Notes: generated by a model not told the origin, from the sequence alone. A DNA stretch of 36,187 nucleotides from Polyangiaceae bacterium (GCA_016929495.1 JAFGIS010000403.1:1-36187), one strand, 5' to 3'; shown: positions 8,125 through 17,080, numbered from the stretch's first letter. A program made the numbers and translations.

Positions 8125-8500
8125 GTGGGAAGCGGCGGGTTTTTCGCCGCTCTCGCCCGGTCGGGGGCGGCGAAAAGGCCATTGGCTCGATCGAAACGCA
8201 GCACCAGTGGGCACTCTCGTCCCAGAAGGCGATGCGCACACACACGGGCTCCTCGAGACCCGGAGCCTGAATGCCCCGGGATTCGTGGCGAATCCCGGCA
8301 CGACGGCCGCCCGGAGGCCGCACTGCCCACCAGCGCAGCAGCCCGGGCGCCCAGCTCGGTTCCTGGACGCGGTTTTGCGATGTCGGGACGCCACCAGCTG
8401 GACCATTCCTGCCGTCCGAGTATAGGCTTGACCCTCGAAGCCGGTCGCCATGCGGCGGGACGGCCTCGTTGACCATTCCACGAAGCAGGGAGCTTCACGC

Positions 8501-9232
8501 ATGCGTCTCTCAACAGCGATGGTGCTTGGTGTATCCGTGACCGCCTTGGGTGCGTTCGGCTGTGGCGGCAGCGAGCAGCCCGCCCAGACCGCTGGGTATC
8601 AGCAAGGGCAGATGCAGTATGGGTATGGGCAGCAGCAACCGCAGCCCTATGGCCAGCAGCAACCGCAGCCCTACGGCCAGCCGCAGCCGCAGCCGCAGCC
8701 CTACGGCCAGCCGCAGCCGGCTCAGCCTCAGCCGACGTACGGCCAGCCCGCTCAACCGGCACCCCAGCCGCAGCCGGGTACTGCGCAGCCGCAGCCGGCC
8801 CAGCCTGCGGCTGGTAGCTCGGCAGCGCCCATGGACGCGACAGCTGCTGCCGCGGTTCAGCCGATCCTGAACCAGCTCGCCAAGACGTCGGCCCCGGCAG
8901 GTGCGAAGCCGCTCGGGTCGGCGATGGTCGCCAACTTCCAGCAGGGGCAGACCATGGAGAACCAAATCCAGCTGCAGCCCGGCAAGTGCTACACGGTCGT
9001 AGCGGCTGCACTGCCGCCAGTGACCGAGGTCAATGTCCGATTCGTGGCCGTGTCGCTGATCCCGGGCACGGGAATGGTCCTGGCGGAGGACAAGCAGACC
9101 GGGACCCAGGCGGTCCTCGGTCAGCAGCCGTCCTGCTACAGGAATGCGGCGCCGATCGCAGTCCCGATGCGGGTCATTCTCGAGGTGGCCGGAGGCCAGG
9201 GCCTGGCCGCCGCGCAGGTGTACGAGAAATAG
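8501..9232 (+). CDS. Gln/Pro-rich lipoprotein, hypothetical
   Basis: 243 residues from the ATG at 8501, with AGGGAG upstream. The signal is a typical lipoprotein one (MRLSTAMVLGVSVTALGAFG then Cys21). Residues about 30-108 are a low-complexity Gln/Pro/Tyr region with QQPQPYG and QPQPYG repeats, probably a flexible spacer from the membrane to the domain. The C-terminal 125 residues form a compact domain with two Cys (GKCYTVV and PSCYRN) that could make a disulfide, and segments such as NQIQLQPGKCYTVVAAALP and PMRVILEVAGGQGLAAAQVYEK. I have an impression of similar proteins in myxobacteria but no function. The repeat DNA (about 8625-8735) is itself repetitive. Confidence 0.75.
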   Translation: MRLSTAMVLGVSVTALGAFGCGGSEQPAQTAGYQQGQMQYGYGQQQPQPYGQQQPQPYGQPQPQPQPYGQPQPAQPQPTYGQPAQPAPQPQPGTAQPQPAQPAAGSSAAPMDATAAAAVQPILNQLAKTSAPAGAKPLGSAMVANFQQGQTMENQIQLQPGKCYTVVAAALPPVTEVNVRFVAVSLIPGTGMVLAEDKQTGTQAVLGQQPSCYRNAAPIAVPMRVILEVAGGQGLAAAQVYEK

Positions 9233-9270
9233 CCAGCGCGCGTCCCCCGGTTCCGTGCTTCGTTCAACAG

Positions 9271-9296
9271 CCCGCTCAGGCGCGCGCCTGAGCGGG
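9271..9296. terminator. Perfect 26-base palindrome, probable terminator
   Basis: CCCGCTCAGGCGC pairs exactly with GCGCCTGAGCGGG, 38 bases after the stop of the Gln/Pro-rich lipoprotein gene. No T-run follows. It ends five bases before the start chosen for the YdcF-type gene, so it would also cover that gene's ribosome binding region. Confidence 0.55.
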
Positions 9297-9301
9297 ACAT
9301 A

Positions 9302-9805
9302 TTGCGCTTCGAGCTGTGCGTGGCCTGTGAAGCCATCGTGATCCTGGCGTGCCGGGTGGGGCCCGGTGGCTATCTGAGTCCGGCAGCGCACCGTCGAATA
9401 CGCCGCGGAGCGGAGGCCTTCGCCGAGGGTGTGGCCTCGCGCATCGTGGTCTCCGGGGGCCGCCGCTGGCAGGGTGTGTCGGAAGCGGAGGCCTTCGCGA
9501 CCCGCCTGGTCGAGCTCGGTGTTCCAGCGCAGGCCATCGATCGCGAGCTGTGTTCCCTCTCGACGTGCGAGAATGCCCGCTACACCGCCCGAATCCTGCA
9601 CGCCCGCGGACAGCGTCGGGTGGCGCTGGTAACGTGCGACTGGCACATGCCTCGGGCCCTGGCAAGTTTCACGCTCGCAGGACTCGAGCCGCTCGCATAC
9701 CCTGCCACTACGCCGCGCGGCCGTCCGATGCATCGAAGTAGGCTGCGCGAGCGTGTGAGTTGGCGCTTGGACCGCTGGATGACCTGGGGGTGGCTGCCAC
9801 GCTAG
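9302..9805 (+). CDS. YdcF/ElyC-like DUF218 family protein
   Basis: About 168 residues matching the DUF218 fold: EAIVILACRVGPGGYLSPAAHRRIRRGAEAF, then SRIVVSGGRRWQGVSEAEAFATRLVELGVP, ENARYTARILHARGQRRVALVTCDWHMPRALASF and a basic C-terminus. The IVxSGG, SEA and STxEN (here STCEN) positions and the VTxxWHMPRA motif are the usual family signatures. Members include E. coli YdcF, SanA and ElyC, linked to envelope integrity, but the biochemical activity of most is unknown. There is no N-terminal membrane helix, unlike ElyC and SanA. The start is uncertain: TTG at 9302 or GTG at 9320, neither with a strong ribosome site. The 3' end overlaps the start of the HEAT-cyclophilin gene. Confidence 0.75.
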   Translation: MRFELCVACEAIVILACRVGPGGYLSPAAHRRIRRGAEAFAEGVASRIVVSGGRRWQGVSEAEAFATRLVELGVPAQAIDRELCSLSTCENARYTARILHARGQRRVALVTCDWHMPRALASFTLAGLEPLAYPATTPRGRPMHRSRLRERVSWRLDRWMTWGWLPR

Positions 9806-11994
9806 CCACACGCCTGCATCGTGCTCTGTGCCTGCTCGTTGCGAGCGGCGCGCTCGGCTGCCTGCTCCCGTCCTGTCACCGCCGGTCCGCGGGCGACCAC
9901 CCCGCGGCCTCGTCCCGCTCCAAGCCCGCACCCCGGGGATCATCGCGTGAGCAACAGCTGCTCGTGGTAGAGCAGCGCCGGGACTCCCAAGCCATCCTGG
10001 CCGCTGATCTCGCGTCTCGCAGCGTCTCGGTTCGGCGGGCCGCCGTGCGTGCGCTCGCACGTACGGCCGACGATCACGCGCTGCCGCTGCTCGAGCGAGC
10101 GCTGCACGACGAGGACCCAGACGTCGTCGCCTGGGCTGCGCAGGGACTGGGGGCCTCGTGCACGATCAGCGAAGACTCGATCGTCAGAAGGCTCGTGGCA
10201 CGCGCGGCGTCGTTCGTGTCCGACGAGCTCGGCAATTCACCCGCACGGCCCTCGGAGCCACAAGAGCTCGATCCGCGAGCCGCGATCGCAGCGTCTCTGG
10301 GTCGATGCGCCACGCCGCAAGCGGAACGCACGCTCAAGGCTTGGTTGTCCGGCCCCAGACGGCGAGCCGAGGCTGCCGCACTGGGTCTTGGGGTCATGGC
10401 CACGCGCCGAAAGGCTTTGCAGGACGTCACACTGGTGGCGCTGCTGGACCGCGCTGCAGACGACACGGAGCCCCTGGACAATGCGCTTGCCGCCTTTACG
10501 CGACTGCCGAGCGTCCACGACGCGCTTCGCAAGCGACTCCTCGAGGTGGCAGGGCTTTCGCTCGAGGGATCGGCGCGGCGGCGGGCGCTGGCCGTTCGTG
10601 CTCTGGGGCGCAGCGGCGAGGCGGCAGTTGCTCTACTCGAGTCCGTTGCTCTCGACCCACAGGTCCCCTCGTACCAGCGGGCCGACGCCGTCCGGGAGCT
10701 CGGGCGCCTGCAGGAGCCCGGCCAGCTCGCATTGCGCCGTGCGCTCGACCTGCTCGGGCGCGCCGTTGAGGCGGGCAAGCTCGACCTGCTGTCGTCCGAT
10801 TGGGGGGTGCTCAGTGCCGTCATCGAGGCCGTCCGCGTGCCGCTCGGCACGGCGCGGAGCTCCGCAGGTGCGCTGGCGGAGTTGTCCGTGCCTCCGGACC
10901 CCGCGCCACGGCGCCGTCGCGCCATACGGCTGAGGTGCGCCGCGGCGAGCTGGCTGGCAGGGGACAACATCCACCTCGACAAGCTTGCACTGTGCGACCC
11001 CGATGGTGCGCGCGAGGGCAAGCTCGCGCTGATTCGGGTGCTGGACCGCGGTCGCCTGGTCGGCGAGCGATACCGCCGTTGGCGCGAGCTCGTGGACGAC
11101 CGCGACGCCTTGGTGCAGGAGGCGAGCCTGCAGCTCGTCGCAGCCCATGATGAAGTGACCGAAGCAGCGGCTCTGTTGGCGAAGGCCCTTGGCTCCGATC
11201 ACCTCGGCGTCGTGGCCACCGCTGCGCATCTGTTGGCGGCTCGCCCTGACCGGGGAGGCGTTGGCACACCGGCGACGGCGGCCCACGAGCCCACATTGAG
11301 GCCCGACCCCGCCATCATCCACGCGCTCGAGAACGTCCTGTCCGCTGCGCGAGCTCCGGACGCCGTTGCGACGACGGCGGCTCTGTTCGACGCCGTGGGG
11401 TCGCTGCAGCTGCTCAGCCTCAAGGCGCTCTTGGAGCGAGAGTGTGTCGGCACTTCGCCGATGCTGCGCGACCACGCTGCGCGGGCGCTCAAGACGCTCG
11501 GCCAACGCGACGTGTCGTGCCTGCCGGCCACCTCGACCCCAGCGGACCCGACCGAGCTGGCGAGACTCGTGACCAGGCCGGTGACCCTTCGATTCGATAC
11601 CGAGCTCGGCGAGCTCCGGCTGAGCCTCGATCCGACGCTGGCGCCCGTCAGCACGACACGGATCGTCGAGTTGGCCGAGTCGGGCTTCTACGACGCACTG
11701 ACGATCCACCGCGTCGTGCCAGGATTCATCGTGCAATTCGGCGACCGCGACGGTGACGGCTACGGCAGCGCCGGACGGCCTGCTCTCCGCGACGAAATCT
11801 CGCCACGGAGCTTCGAGCCGAGCTCCGTCGGACTGGCCCTTTCGGGTCCGGACACGGGATCGAGCCAGTTGTTCGTGACCCTCGGGCCCTACCCGCACCT
11901 CGACGGAGAGTACCCTCTGCTCGGCAAAGCCGGCCCCGGATGGGACCGGCTCAGTGAGGGCGACGTGATCCGCAAGGTGCACGTCGAGCGATGA
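9790..11994 (+). CDS. HEAT-repeat lipoprotein with C-terminal cyclophilin domain
   Basis: About 734 residues. The N-terminus has a signal sequence (LHRALCLLVASGALGC, then LLPSC) with two possible lipidation Cys. Residues from about 70 to 580 are helical HEAT-like repeats (VRRAAVRALARTADDHALPLLERALHDEDPDVVAWAAQGLG is the clearest), a protein-binding scaffold. Residues about 597-734 are a cyclophilin-type peptidyl-prolyl isomerase: VTLRFDTELGELRLSLDP, the active-site stretch IHRVVPGFIVQFGDRDGDGYG with its Arg near 641, and GSSQLFVTLGPYPHLDGEYPLLGK. A periplasmic folding role is likely by family. The GTG at 9790 gives a clean signal peptide; an in-frame TTG at 9760 is possible. It overlaps the upstream gene and converges on the histidine kinase gene with about 20 bases between stops. 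Confidence 0.85.
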   Translation: MAATLATRLHRALCLLVASGALGCLLPSCHRRSAGDHPAASSRSKPAPRGSSREQQLLVVEQRRDSQAILAADLASRSVSVRRAAVRALARTADDHALPLLERALHDEDPDVVAWAAQGLGASCTISEDSIVRRLVARAASFVSDELGNSPARPSEPQELDPRAAIAASLGRCATPQAERTLKAWLSGPRRRAEAAALGLGVMATRRKALQDVTLVALLDRAADDTEPLDNALAAFTRLPSVHDALRKRLLEVAGLSLEGSARRRALAVRALGRSGEAAVALLESVALDPQVPSYQRADAVRELGRLQEPGQLALRRALDLLGRAVEAGKLDLLSSDWGVLSAVIEAVRVPLGTARSSAGALAELSVPPDPAPRRRRAIRLRCAAASWLAGDNIHLDKLALCDPDGAREGKLALIRVLDRGRLVGERYRRWRELVDDRDALVQEASLQLVAAHDEVTEAAALLAKALGSDHLGVVATAAHLLAARPDRGGVGTPATAAHEPTLRPDPAIIHALENVLSAARAPDAVATTAALFDAVGSLQLLSLKALLERECVGTSPMLRDHAARALKTLGQRDVSCLPATSTPADPTELARLVTRPVTLRFDTELGELRLSLDPTLAPVSTTRIVELAESGFYDALTIHRVVPGFIVQFGDRDGDGYGSAGRPALRDEISPRSFEPSSVGLALSGPDTGSSQLFVTLGPYPHLDGEYPLLGKAGPGWDRLSEGDVIRKVHVER

Positions 11995-12016
11995 TCCCGT
12001 CCGGGGGCTCAGGACG

Positions 12017-14833
12017 CTAGGCCGGAGGAGCGACCGAATCCGAACGCGGCCTGGGCGGGCGCTTGGAGGCGGAGGTCCTGAAGCACTCGATCTCTTCTTG
12101 CAGCAGCGCGGCAACCCGTCCGTACTGCTGGCGCAGCCTTCCGGCGCGTTCGGCGGCCTTTTCCAGCTGCCCCTGCTCCGCCTCGTGCTGCAAGGCTTCG
12201 GCTTGTTCTGCCATCGGACCGGCTCCGAGCGCGAGACAGCTTCCCTTGAGCTTGTGCGCCTTCTCGCGTACGCGCTGGGCATCGCCTGCCGTGACAGCCG
12301 CGTCGAGCTCGTCGAGGTTGTCGGGGACGCGCGTGATGAACAAACTGGACAGGCGCTCGGAGCGGTCCACGGTCATGTCGAGCTCGGGAACGCTCTCTGG
12401 AGTCTCGGGCGCGACGGAGTCTTCCTTCTCCTTGGCTCGTCCGACGTAGCGCTCCAGCATTCTTTCGAGCGATTGCGTCCGCAGCGGTTTCGACAAGTAG
12501 TCGTCCATTCCAGCTGCGAGCACCTTGTCGCGCTCGCCCACCATGGCGTGCGCCGTCAGCGCGATGATGGGGGTGTGACGCGAGTCTCCCTCGAAATCGC
12601 GGATGGCGCGGGCGGCCGTGTAACCGTCCATCACGGGCATTTGGCAGTCCATGAGCACGGCTGCGTAGTTCTTCTCGCGGACTCTGGCGAGCGCCTGCTC
12701 GCCGTTGCACGCGACCTCCACGTCGTAGCCGGCATCCTGTACCTGCTCGACCGCGACGAACTGGTTGACCTCGTTGTCGTCGACGACCAGGATCGGCCTG
12801 CTGCACCTGCTGCTGTTGAGTTGGCGTACGCGGTGGTCGCTGTGGAAACTGGACGTGCCGGCAAAGGTGGTCACCAGACAGTCGTACAGTTCGGACAAGC
12901 GCAACGGCTTGGCCACCTGCGCCGTGACCTCCTTCTCGACCTCGCTGAGCGTTGCCGACGCGCCGAGTTGGGTCAACACGATGAGCGGGACGTCCTTCGC
13001 TGCCCCGATGGCGCGCAAGCTCCTGACGAAGGCCTCGATGCCGATGTCCCTCAGTTGAGCGCCGATCACGACGACGTCATAGCGCCCATCCACCCCGACC
13101 TGGGCAACTCGTTCGAGCGCGGGCTTTCCGTCCTGGAACACGTCGCAGCCCAGGCCCCAGGCCAGCATGCTTTCCTCGATGATCCGGCACCAGCGCTTGC
13201 TGGCTTCCACGACCAGCGCCCGACGCCCGACCGGTAGACCCACCGGCGTGGCGCGAGTGGGTGCCGTCGAAGGCGCCACCCGAATCGTGAACGTGAAGGT
13301 GCTGCCGAGCCCCGGCTTGCTGCTGACGCTGATTTTCCCGCCCATCATCTCGGTGAGCCGTTTGGAGATGGCCAGCCCCAGCCCCGTGCCGCCGTAGCGC
13401 CTGACCATCGATCCATCGACCTGCGAGAACGCGTCGAATAGCTTGGTCTGGTCCTCGGCACTGATACCGATCCCGGTGTCCTGGACCGTCGTGCGCAGGA
13501 CGTAGGAGGCCTCCTCGGCGCTGTCGACGGTCAGCTCCACGAAGACCTCACCGCGTTCGGAGAACTTGATCGCGTTGCCGACGAGGTTGGTCAGGATCTG
13601 GCGATAACGGTCCGGGTCCCCCGTGACCACCTGCGGTACGTCGCGGTCGCGCCGATACGCGAGCTCCAAGCCCTTGTCGCAGGCCCGACCGGAGAACAGC
13701 TCCGCGACTTCCTGCAGGATGCCGCCGGGATCGAAGGGAACCGACTGGAGCGAGTACTTGCCCGCCTCCATCTTCGAGAAGTCGAGCACGTCGTTGATGA
13801 TGGTCATCAGCGCCCCAGCCGACGCGTCCACGGTTTCGGCGTACCGGCGCACCTTGCTTTCGAGCGGCATCTTGAGGATGAGCCGAATCATGCCGATGAC
13901 GCCGTTCATCGGCGTCCGTATCTCGTGACTCATGTTGGCCAAGAACTCGCTCTTGAGCCGCGAGGCCTCCAGGGCGGCCTCCATGGCGTCGCTGAGCTTC
14001 TTCATCGCGTCTTCGTTGGCCTGCTGCATGTGATTGAAGGCGCCCGCGAGCACGCCGAGCTCGCCGTCGGCCTGCGCCTCGACTCTCACGCCCGTTTTGC
14101 CTTCGGCGACCCGTTCCGCCGCATCCGTCAGAAGCACGAGCGGACGCACGATCCGTGACGATGCACGTCGGATCAGGAAGATGCCGAACAGCGTGCACAC
14201 CAAAGCCGAGAGAGTGATCGAGACGAGCATCGAGCGCAGAGCTGCGCGCGACTCGGATTGCACCCGCGCCAGCGCGTCACGAAGCGGCTTGGCGCTGAGC
14301 CCGTAGCGGACCATCCCGAGGACTTCCTTCTGTTCGACGACCGGACGCGAGACCTCGAAGACCTCTTGGCCGAACACGCGAACGCGACGCCGGCCCGGCT
14401 TGTCGGACTTCCACGCGTCCTCGGGGATCGAGAGCTCGCGCCACCGCTCCAGCCGCTCCTGCGGCTCTGCAGAGGCCATGGCGCGAGTGGTCGGAGATAC
14501 GTAGGCCCAGGGGGAGCCGTCAGCCGACACGAACAGCCCGTAGACGATGTCCTTGTCGCCGGCGACCGCTCGCTCCACGAGCTGTTGGACGTCGGTGAAC
14601 GCGTTGTCCGCAACCAGACCGCGAAGTGCGAGCGCGTGGTTGTCCACCAGCCCCCTGGCCTTGTTGGCTATGGCTGTCCGGACCTGCGTCTCCATCTCAT
14701 GGAGGCGACTCTGTTCGGTTCGCCAGTTGAGCCAGGCAACGACGCCGAGCGTCGTGATGGCGACCATCGAGAGTACGCCGACCACAATCCGCAGGAGCTT
14801 CTGCTTCAGTGTGTTCCTTGCTGGCTTTTCCAT
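12017..14833 (-). CDS. Hybrid sensor histidine kinase (HAMP-HisKA-HATPase-REC-REC-Hpt)
   Basis: A BarA-type membrane kinase of 938 residues. Two membrane helices (about 12-35, 201-221) bracket a periplasmic sensor domain of about 165 residues of Cache-like look (VYGLFVSADGSPWAYVSP). Then come HAMP (222-275), HisKA with His303 in MSHEIRTPMNGVIGM and the ATPase domain (N-box Asn420, DTGIG at 452, GGTGLGL at 481). Receiver 1 (about 538-655) has Gly591 where the phospho-acceptor Asp should be and is probably inactive. Receiver 2 (about 680-795) is complete with Asp729. The Hpt domain has His860 in AHKLKGSC. Phosphate can thus go His303 to Asp729 to His860 and out to a separate regulator such as the receiver encoded just upstream. 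The ATG at 14833 avoids overlap with that gene. Confidence 0.9.
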   Translation of the reverse strand: MEKPARNTLKQKLLRIVVGVLSMVAITTLGVVAWLNWRTEQSRLHEMETQVRTAIANKARGLVDNHALALRGLVADNAFTDVQQLVERAVAGDKDIVYGLFVSADGSPWAYVSPTTRAMASAEPQERLERWRELSIPEDAWKSDKPGRRRVRVFGQEVFEVSRPVVEQKEVLGMVRYGLSAKPLRDALARVQSESRAALRSMLVSITLSALVCTLFGIFLIRRASSRIVRPLVLLTDAAERVAEGKTGVRVEAQADGELGVLAGAFNHMQQANEDAMKKLSDAMEAALEASRLKSEFLANMSHEIRTPMNGVIGMIRLILKMPLESKVRRYAETVDASAGALMTIINDVLDFSKMEAGKYSLQSVPFDPGGILQEVAELFSGRACDKGLELAYRRDRDVPQVVTGDPDRYRQILTNLVGNAIKFSERGEVFVELTVDSAEEASYVLRTTVQDTGIGISAEDQTKLFDAFSQVDGSMVRRYGGTGLGLAISKRLTEMMGGKISVSSKPGLGSTFTFTIRVAPSTAPTRATPVGLPVGRRALVVEASKRWCRIIEESMLAWGLGCDVFQDGKPALERVAQVGVDGRYDVVVIGAQLRDIGIEAFVRSLRAIGAAKDVPLIVLTQLGASATLSEVEKEVTAQVAKPLRLSELYDCLVTTFAGTSSFHSDHRVRQLNSSRCSRPILVVDDNEVNQFVAVEQVQDAGYDVEVACNGEQALARVREKNYAAVLMDCQMPVMDGYTAARAIRDFEGDSRHTPIIALTAHAMVGERDKVLAAGMDDYLSKPLRTQSLERMLERYVGRAKEKEDSVAPETPESVPELDMTVDRSERLSSLFITRVPDNLDELDAAVTAGDAQRVREKAHKLKGSCLALGAGPMAEQAEALQHEAEQGQLEKAAERAGRLRQQYGRVAALLQEEIECFRTSASKRPPRPRSDSVAPPA

Positions 14834-14906
14834 GAGACGGGTCTCGGAATGTGGTCGGTTCGCTGGGTGTTCGTCACCGTGACCGGTCGCGGTGTTGGGC
14901 TCCAGT

Positions 14907-15293
14907 TCATGGGGAAACCGACGGCCGGCTTCTGCAACGCACCGCGTGCGCCACTGCGAGCTCGAGGCGAGTTCGGATGTCGCTCTTCGGAACCGCGCCG
15001 TCTGCACCAACGGCGATCGCAAGCGCATGCAACTCGCCGGCCGGTCGACTCGAAGTTAGAACGATGGCCAGGCTGCGCCCGTGTGCGTTCTGTCGCAACA
15101 CCCGGGTGAGCTTGTCGCCGCTGAAGTCCGGAAGCGTCACGTCGAGCACCACCACCTCAATGGCGCGCTCGAACACGACACGTGCTGCTCCGAGCGCGGA
15201 CGACAGCTCGAAGACCGTGTGTCCCGCCTGCTTGAGCGTACTGGCTAGCAGCTCGCGGGCGATATCGTCGTCGTCGACTACCAGGACGCGCAT
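14907..15293 (-). CDS. Single-domain response regulator (receiver only)
   Basis: A 128-residue stand-alone receiver without output domain, similar to CheY or Spo0F in design. The acidic cluster DDDD (7-10), phospho-acceptor Asp51 in VVLDVTLPDFSGD, Thr80 and Lys103 in VPKSDIRTRL are present. It lies about 70 bases upstream of the hybrid kinase gene on the same strand and is the natural recipient of its Hpt phosphate. It is about two-thirds identical (74 of the first 110 positions by my hand count) to the receiver at 19077-19460, so the two arose by duplication. The ATG at 15293 is used because the receiver fold begins there; the frame is open further upstream without sense. Confidence 0.9.
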   Translation of the reverse strand: MRVLVVDDDDIARELLASTLKQAGHTVFELSSALGAARVVFERAIEVVVLDVTLPDFSGDKLTRVLRQNAHGRSLAIVLTSSRPAGELHALAIAVGADGAVPKSDIRTRLELAVAHAVRCRSRPSVSP

Positions 15294-15593
15294 AGGCAAC
15301 GCACAGCCACGGTCGGAGTCCGCCGCGGGGTTCTCCGTTGGTCGTCCCCCGCCGAGCACAGGGCGACCCATCCATGCCGTCCGTGCGTCGTGCTCATCGG
15401 CGTCGGTCGGACCGCCACCGCGCTGGCCGCGACAACCGGGTCGTCTCGGGTCTCCACACCGAATTGAACGTCGCTCTCCGGCGTTCCGTTAAGGGGTTGG
15501 AGTACCACCGAGGACGTCATGGGCGTGACGGTCCCGCAAGCCCGCGGACAGAGGCCGACGACTGGACGGGCCATTGAACGCGAGCGTCGGGGA

Positions 15594-15613
15594 GCTCACC
15601 CCTAGGGGTGAGC
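15594..15613. promoter_or_regulatory. Perfect 20-base palindrome, candidate operator
   Basis: GCTCACCCCTAGGGGTGAGC is a perfect palindrome in the 370-base divergent region between the receiver gene (start 15293, minus) and the branched-chain-type binding protein gene (start 15664, plus). It sits 50 bases before the latter's start. A dimeric repressor site or the 5' hairpin of the mRNA would both fit. No other convincing structure was seen in 15294-15663. Confidence 0.45.
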
Positions 15614-15663
15614 CGCCGCACCCCACGCTTAACTTCCGCCGCGGACGTGCGCTTGACGTCGTG

Positions 15664-17046
15664 ATGCTCGACCCGGCCGTGGCCCCTGGCGAACCGTCGC
15701 GGCACGGCAGTCCGCGTCGCAGCGCAACGCTCCTGCGTTGGGTGGCCAGGCTGCTCTCGCTCAGTGGCGCGGCTCTGGCCGTCGCGTGCGGGGGACCGGC
15801 GGCCGACGGCGAGGACGAAGACGCCATCGTGATCGGCGCTGTCCTGCCCTTCACGGGCGAGGACTCCACCATCGGCCAGAACCTCGAGCAAGCGATGCTC
15901 CTGGCGGTCGAGGATGTCAACCGCGCCGGCGGCGTCAACGGACACCCGCTTCGCCTCATCAGTCGCGACAGCAACTCCGGCTCCGAGCGCGGGCTGCAGA
16001 GCCTGCTCGAGCTGCTGTACGACAAGCAGGTCGCCTACCTCGTCGGCCCCGAGGAGAACGAGCTCGCTGACGAGATCGTTCCCGACATCAAGGCGCTCGA
16101 CGTCTTCAATGTGCTCCCGGGCTACGCTTCGCCCTCGGCAAGTCGCGTTGGCACACGGGGCGGCGCGTGGCTGAGACTGCCGCCCTCGGCCAGGGCCTGG
16201 GGCTGCAGTGTAGCAGAGCTCGCGCGCGAAAACGACGTCCGCTCCGCCAATGCGGTCGTGGCGCAAGACGACTTCAACCAGGGCATCGCCTCCAATTTCG
16301 GCTCGGATTTCGTCAGGTTCGGCGGCGAGCTGCTGTCATCGATCACGGTGCGTGCGGGACAAGCCTCCTATCTCGACCGTGCCGAGCGGGCCCTCGAAGC
16401 GGGAGCGGACCGGACACTGCTCGTCGTGAATCCCACCGTGGCGTCGGCCATGATCACCGAGCTCGCCGTGGACAATCATCGCGGCTCCTGGATGCTCGGG
16501 CCGACGCTGCACACGCCCGGGTTCCTGGAGAACATCCCGTATCGGTCCCTGAACGGCGCCAAGCTCGTCTCTCCGACGCTGAGCCTCACCAGCGAGTGCG
16601 AACAGTTCCCCGAGGCCTATCGTGGCCCCGTGGAGTGCACGCACGACAACGCCGATGCTTTCCGCCGCTACTATCAACGGCGCTGGGATGGCGACAGCCC
16701 CTTCCCTCAAGCCCACTTCTACTACGATGCCGTGGTGCTGATCGCCATGGGGCTACAGTACGCGTCGGCGCAACACACGCCCAGACCACGCGCCTACCAG
16801 CTACACGCTGCCGTGCTCGAAATGACCGATCAGGCGACGAAGCGCGGAAAATGGCAGGACTTGCGGAGCGCCCTCGAGACGCTCGCGGACGGGACGCCGC
16901 TCGGATACGCCGGCGCGGCGGCAGAGTACGAGTTCGATCAGTTCGGAACTGCGGAGCACCTCATTTTCAACTCGTGGCACGTCGAAGAGGGAGTCTTCAC
17001 CGACGACGGGACATACAGAGCGCGGTGCCAGCAGAATCCGGACTAG
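15664..17046 (+). CDS. Branched-chain amino-acid-type substrate-binding lipoprotein
   Basis: 460 residues from the ATG at 15664. The signal has an Arg-rich start, a hydrophobic core and LAVAC (Cys42), a lipobox. The mature part is a type-1 periplasmic binding protein of the LivJ/Peripla_BP_6 class: IVIGAVLPFTGEDSTIGQNLEQAMLLAVEDVNRAGGVNGHPLRLI, then YLVGPEENELADEIVPDIK and VVAQDDFNQGIASNFGSDFVRFGGEL. It binds an unknown small ligand in the periplasm. No permease or ATPase gene lies nearby, so transport through a local ABC system is not supported; a sensing role with the neighbouring kinase is possible. An in-frame TTG at 15574 would place the palindrome inside the gene and is less likely. It is followed 34 bases later by a second binding protein gene. 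Confidence 0.85.
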   Translation: MLDPAVAPGEPSRHGSPRRSATLLRWVARLLSLSGAALAVACGGPAADGEDEDAIVIGAVLPFTGEDSTIGQNLEQAMLLAVEDVNRAGGVNGHPLRLISRDSNSGSERGLQSLLELLYDKQVAYLVGPEENELADEIVPDIKALDVFNVLPGYASPSASRVGTRGGAWLRLPPSARAWGCSVAELARENDVRSANAVVAQDDFNQGIASNFGSDFVRFGGELLSSITVRAGQASYLDRAERALEAGADRTLLVVNPTVASAMITELAVDNHRGSWMLGPTLHTPGFLENIPYRSLNGAKLVSPTLSLTSECEQFPEAYRGPVECTHDNADAFRRYYQRRWDGDSPFPQAHFYYDAVVLIAMGLQYASAQHTPRPRAYQLHAAVLEMTDQATKRGKWQDLRSALETLADGTPLGYAGAAAEYEFDQFGTAEHLIFNSWHVEEGVFTDDGTYRARCQQNPD

Positions 17047-17080
17047 ATCGAGACAGGTTCCAGAAGGAGATTGGAAAACC

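Noticed and set aside
7908-8330. CRISPR-like array
   Set aside because: The repeats are inverted, of unequal length and without regular spacers.
7908-9011. 367-codon minus-strand frame across the repeat region and lipoprotein gene, considered as transposase remnant
   Set aside because: It reads through hairpins and Gln/Pro repeats; no transposase motif was found.
12098-13237. 379-codon plus-strand frame opposite the histidine kinase gene
   Set aside because: Low-information Leu/Val/Arg-rich sequence without domains; the opposite strand encodes receiver and Hpt motifs.
15466-15495. Sigma-70-like boxes TTGAAC and GTTAAG in the divergent region
   Set aside because: Spacing of 18 is possible but the match is weak and chance is likely; not listed as a feature.
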